Source: Ectothiorhodospiraceae bacterium
Lineage (GTDB): Bacteria > Pseudomonadota > Gammaproteobacteria > Nitrococcales > Halorhodospiraceae
Direction of reading: 5' to 3'
Length of the DNA: 35,311 bases
Assembly: GCA_003552345.1 (NCBI GenBank)
Contig: PULM01000060.1
Location: forward strand, 1 to 35,311
Shown here: in pieces, positions 32,953 through 35,311 of the stretch
Layout of the letters: each line of letters starts with the position of its first letter
Numbering within the stretch: the stretch's first letter is position 1
Program-made: the position numbers and the translations under genes
Notes under the pieces: generated by a model
Seen by the model: only the letters and a program-made list of their open reading frames with translations
The model's database searches: none
What the model was told of the DNA's origin: nothing

Positions 32953-35311
32953 CGTCATCCTCCGTGGCCTCGCCCGCATCGCCGTCACCGCGCCGGCGCT
33001 GGCTCCGGGCGAACGCCTCCAGGCGGTCGGCCACGGCGCGGTTCACCGACCCCTGCGGGTACGCACCGGTGTCATCGAAAACGCCGGCGGGCCGGCCGGT
33101 GAGCAGCTCCAACGCCTCATCCACATGGCTCAGCGGGTAGATGTGGAACTGCCCGGCGGCCACCGCGTCGCGCACCTCCTGGCGCAGCATCAGATGCACC
33201 ACGTTGGTGGCCGGCAGCGCCACGCCCTGCCGGCCGGTGAGCCCGCGCCGCCGGCAGACCTCGAAGAAGCCCTCGATCTTCTCGTTCACCCCGCCGACGG
33301 CCTGTACCTCGCCGAGCTGGTTCACCGAGCCGGTGACGGCGATGCCGTGATCCAGCGGGACGCGGCCGATGGCCGAGAAGAGCGCGCAGAGCTCGGCCAC
33401 CGAGGCGCTGTCGCCGTCGATGCCGCCGTAGGATTGCTCGAAGGCGAGGCTCGCCGACAGCGATAGATCGCCCTCCGGGGCGAAGCGGCTGGCGAGAAAG
33501 CGCGAGAGGATCATCACCCCCTTGGAGTGGATCTTGCCGCCGAGCTTCGCCTCGCGCTCGATATCCACCAGCTGTCCGCGCCCGGGGCGGGCGGTGGCGG
33601 TGATCCGCGTCGGCCGGCCGAAGCCGAAATCACCCAGCTGCAGGACCGAGAGCCCGTTGACCGAGGCGGTGCGGTGCCCCTCGGTGTGGATCACCAGGGT
33701 GCCGCGCTCGATGGTCTCCTGGCTGCGATCGCGGATGCGCCCGGCACGGCGCTCCTGGGCGGCGAGGGCGCGCTCGATGTGATCCTGACCGATGATATCG
33801 GCGCCGTCGCCGGTGGCGTAGTGATCCGCCTCCTGGAGCAGATCGGTGATGGCCCGCCCGCCGGCGGCCAGCCGCTCGCTGTCATCGGCCATGCGGCTGC
33901 CGTGCTCGATCACCCGGGCCACGGCGAAGCGGTCCAGATGGCGCAGACGGCGCTGGCGGACCAGGGTGGCGAGCATGCGGGCGTAGAGCTGCTGGGTCTC
34001 GGCGTCCCGGGGCAGGTCGTCATCCAGATCGGCCTCGACCTTGAACAGCTCCGGGAAGTCCGGGTCGTAGGCCGAGAGCAGGTAGTAGACCATCCGGTCG
34101 CCGAGCAGCACCACCTTGGTGCGCAGGGGCATCGGCTCCGGCTCCAGGGTGACTGTGGTCCAGAAGCCGTGGACCTGTTCCAGGGACTCGATGCGCACCT
34201 CGCCGGCGGAGAGCGTCCGTTTGAGCGACGGCCAGGCCAGCGGCTGGGTAAGGATGCGGTGGGCATCGATGATCAGATAGCCGCCGTTGGCCTGGTGCAG
34301 CGAGCCGGGGCGGATCAGGTTGAAGTCGGTGAGCAGCGCCCCCTGGTGGACGTGGTGCTCGGTGCGGCCCACCAGCCGCTGGTGGGTGGGCATGTCCTCG
34401 TAGACCACCGGCGCGCCGTCGGCCGGGTCGTGGGAGAGCAGCAGGTTGGCCCGGTAGCGGCCGAGGATGTACTCCACATGGTCCTGCTCGCCGGAGCGGA
34501 AGGCGTCCACGTGCTCGATGATGTCGTTGCGGATGGCGTCCAGGTGGGCGGCGGCCACCGGCAGCTCGCCGTAGCGCTGGCGCAGCTCCTGGATGCGCTG
34601 GCCGACCGCCAGCAGCGTCATCTCCTCATTGAGCTTGCGGACCTGCTCCTGGATCTCCTTGCGCCACTTGGGGATCTGCTTGACCACTGCCTGCAGCCGC
34701 TCCTGCAGGAACTCGATGGCCTCCTGATAGCGCCGGCGCTCCTCCTCGGGCAGCTGTTGGAACTGCTCCGGCTCGATCACCTCGCCCTCCTTGACCGGGG
34801 CGAAGCTAAAACCCGACGGGGTCTGCAGCAGCGTGACGTCGTACTGCTCCGCCTCCTTCTGGATCGCCTCGAAGGCCTCGCGCTGGCGGCGGTTGATCTG
34901 CTGGTGCAGCTCCTGCAGCCGGTTCTGGTACTCGTCGCTTTCGAAGGTGGCCGGGATGGTGCTGCGCAGCTCCTCGATCAGCTGCTCCAGATCGTGGCGC
35001 CAGCGCGCCCCCTGGCCCGGCGGCAGGCGCAGCAGCCGCGGCCGCGTCGGCTCCTCGAAGTTGTTCAGGTAGCACCAGTCCGACGGCGTCGCCTCCCGCG
35101 CGGCACGCTCGGCCAGCAGCCGGTGGACCATCTCCAGCTTGCCGTCGCCCTCCGGCCCCATCACGAACAGATTGAAGCCCGCGGCGCGCATGCTCGCGCC
35201 CAGATCCATCGCCTCCAGGGCCCGCTCCTGCCCGGGTGGCCGGTCCATGGCCGACAGCTCCTCGGTGGTGCGGAAACCGAGCTGCTCCGGGTCACAGACC
35301 CGGTAGAGGCG
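32945..35311 (-). CDS. Lon-like ATP-dependent protease (LonB/YcbZ type), N-terminus cut off
   Basis: The open frame continues past the ATG at 35248 to the window edge (RLYRVCDPEQLGFRTTEEL), so the real start lies outside and only a few residues are missing; 788 codons are present. It belongs to the COG1067 Lon-like group. An N-terminal AAA-like domain carries GPEGDGK, a P-loop lacking the usual Ser/Thr after Lys. A long charged helical insertion follows (about residues 95-240). The C-terminal Lon peptidase domain has the catalytic Ser in GIDGDSASVAEL and Lys in VNEKIEGFFE. It likely degrades misfolded or regulatory proteins. The universal stress gene downstream overlaps it. Confidence 0.92.
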   Translation of the reverse strand, partial: RLYRVCDPEQLGFRTTEELSAMDRPPGQERALEAMDLGASMRAAGFNLFVMGPEGDGKLEMVHRLLAERAAREATPSDWCYLNNFEEPTRPRLLRLPPGQGARWRHDLEQLIEELRSTIPATFESDEYQNRLQELHQQINRRQREAFEAIQKEAEQYDVTLLQTPSGFSFAPVKEGEVIEPEQFQQLPEEERRRYQEAIEFLQERLQAVVKQIPKWRKEIQEQVRKLNEEMTLLAVGQRIQELRQRYGELPVAAAHLDAIRNDIIEHVDAFRSGEQDHVEYILGRYRANLLLSHDPADGAPVVYEDMPTHQRLVGRTEHHVHQGALLTDFNLIRPGSLHQANGGYLIIDAHRILTQPLAWPSLKRTLSAGEVRIESLEQVHGFWTTVTLEPEPMPLRTKVVLLGDRMVYYLLSAYDPDFPELFKVEADLDDDLPRDAETQQLYARMLATLVRQRRLRHLDRFAVARVIEHGSRMADDSERLAAGGRAITDLLQEADHYATGDGADIIGQDHIERALAAQERRAGRIRDRSQETIERGTLVIHTEGHRTASVNGLSVLQLGDFGFGRPTRITATARPGRGQLVDIEREAKLGGKIHSKGVMILSRFLASRFAPEGDLSLSASLAFEQSYGGIDGDSASVAELCALFSAIGRVPLDHGIAVTGSVNQLGEVQAVGGVNEKIEGFFEVCRRRGLTGRQGVALPATNVVHLMLRQEVRDAVAAGQFHIYPLSHVDEALELLTGRPAGVFDDTGAYPQGSVNRAVADRLEAFARSQRRRGDGDAGEATEDDDD
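32959..32963 (-). promoter_or_regulatory. Shine-Dalgarno deciding the universal stress gene start
   Basis: Minus strand GGAGG, 6 bases before the ATG at 32952 and inside the end of the lon-like gene. It makes MTEPG the preferred N-terminus. Confidence 0.65.

Noticed and set aside
1-35311. CRISPR arrays, tRNA or rRNA genes, insertion sequences, prophage genes
   Set aside because: Searched by eye for direct repeats, terminal inverted repeats, transposase or integrase motifs and cloverleaf segments; none seen.

Overview
The window is about 35 kb of very GC-rich, densely packed chromosomal DNA. Gene content and protein sequences suggest a halophilic gammaproteobacterium. The best guess from protein resemblance is the Ectothiorhodospiraceae (Halorhodospira-like), which I cannot confirm without a search. 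Supporting points are a complete ectABC operon for the compatible solute ectoine, acidic proteins rich in Glu/Asp, and the gammaproteobacterial order rpsO-pnp, monofunctional RelA, LexA and Zur/ZnuABC. I saw no rRNA, tRNA, CRISPR array, insertion sequence or phage gene.

Layout, left to right. (1) The rpsO tail and pnp, then a nicotinamidase-like gene. (2) A minus-strand SOS operon, lexA-imuA-imuB, divergent from relA. (3) An efflux adaptor and RND pump followed by a secreted nuclease. (4) Two tandem paralogous dynamin-like GTPases with C-terminal hydrophobic segments. (5) The minus-strand ectABC operon, with a readable promoter and a candidate operator upstream of ectA and a perfect 15-bp hairpin between ectB and ectC. 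(6) tsaB, then a divergent zinc locus: znuA on minus, zur-znuC-znuB on plus, with a Zur-box-like palindrome between. (7) hisI, a phosphotransferase/P-loop kinase fusion, gshA (glutathione synthesis), a small NTF2-like gene and the Mg2+ transporter mgtE. (8) An unrecognised three-gene operon at 29183-32119: a four-helix membrane protein with a large periplasmic domain, a soluble P-loop NTPase with GTPase-like motifs, and a novel coiled-coil protein. (9) A minus-strand Lon-like protease (cut by the window end) translationally overlapped with a universal stress protein.

Most genes are housekeeping or stress-response functions: RNA decay, SOS mutagenesis, stringent response, osmoprotection, zinc and magnesium homeostasis, redox buffering and protein quality control. 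The two places that best fit a poorly described system are the tandem GTPase pair (14250-17545) and the three-gene membrane/P-loop/unknown operon (29183-32119). In both, an NTPase is coupled to a membrane component and no textbook function applies. All functional calls are from reading motifs and family resemblance; no database search was run.
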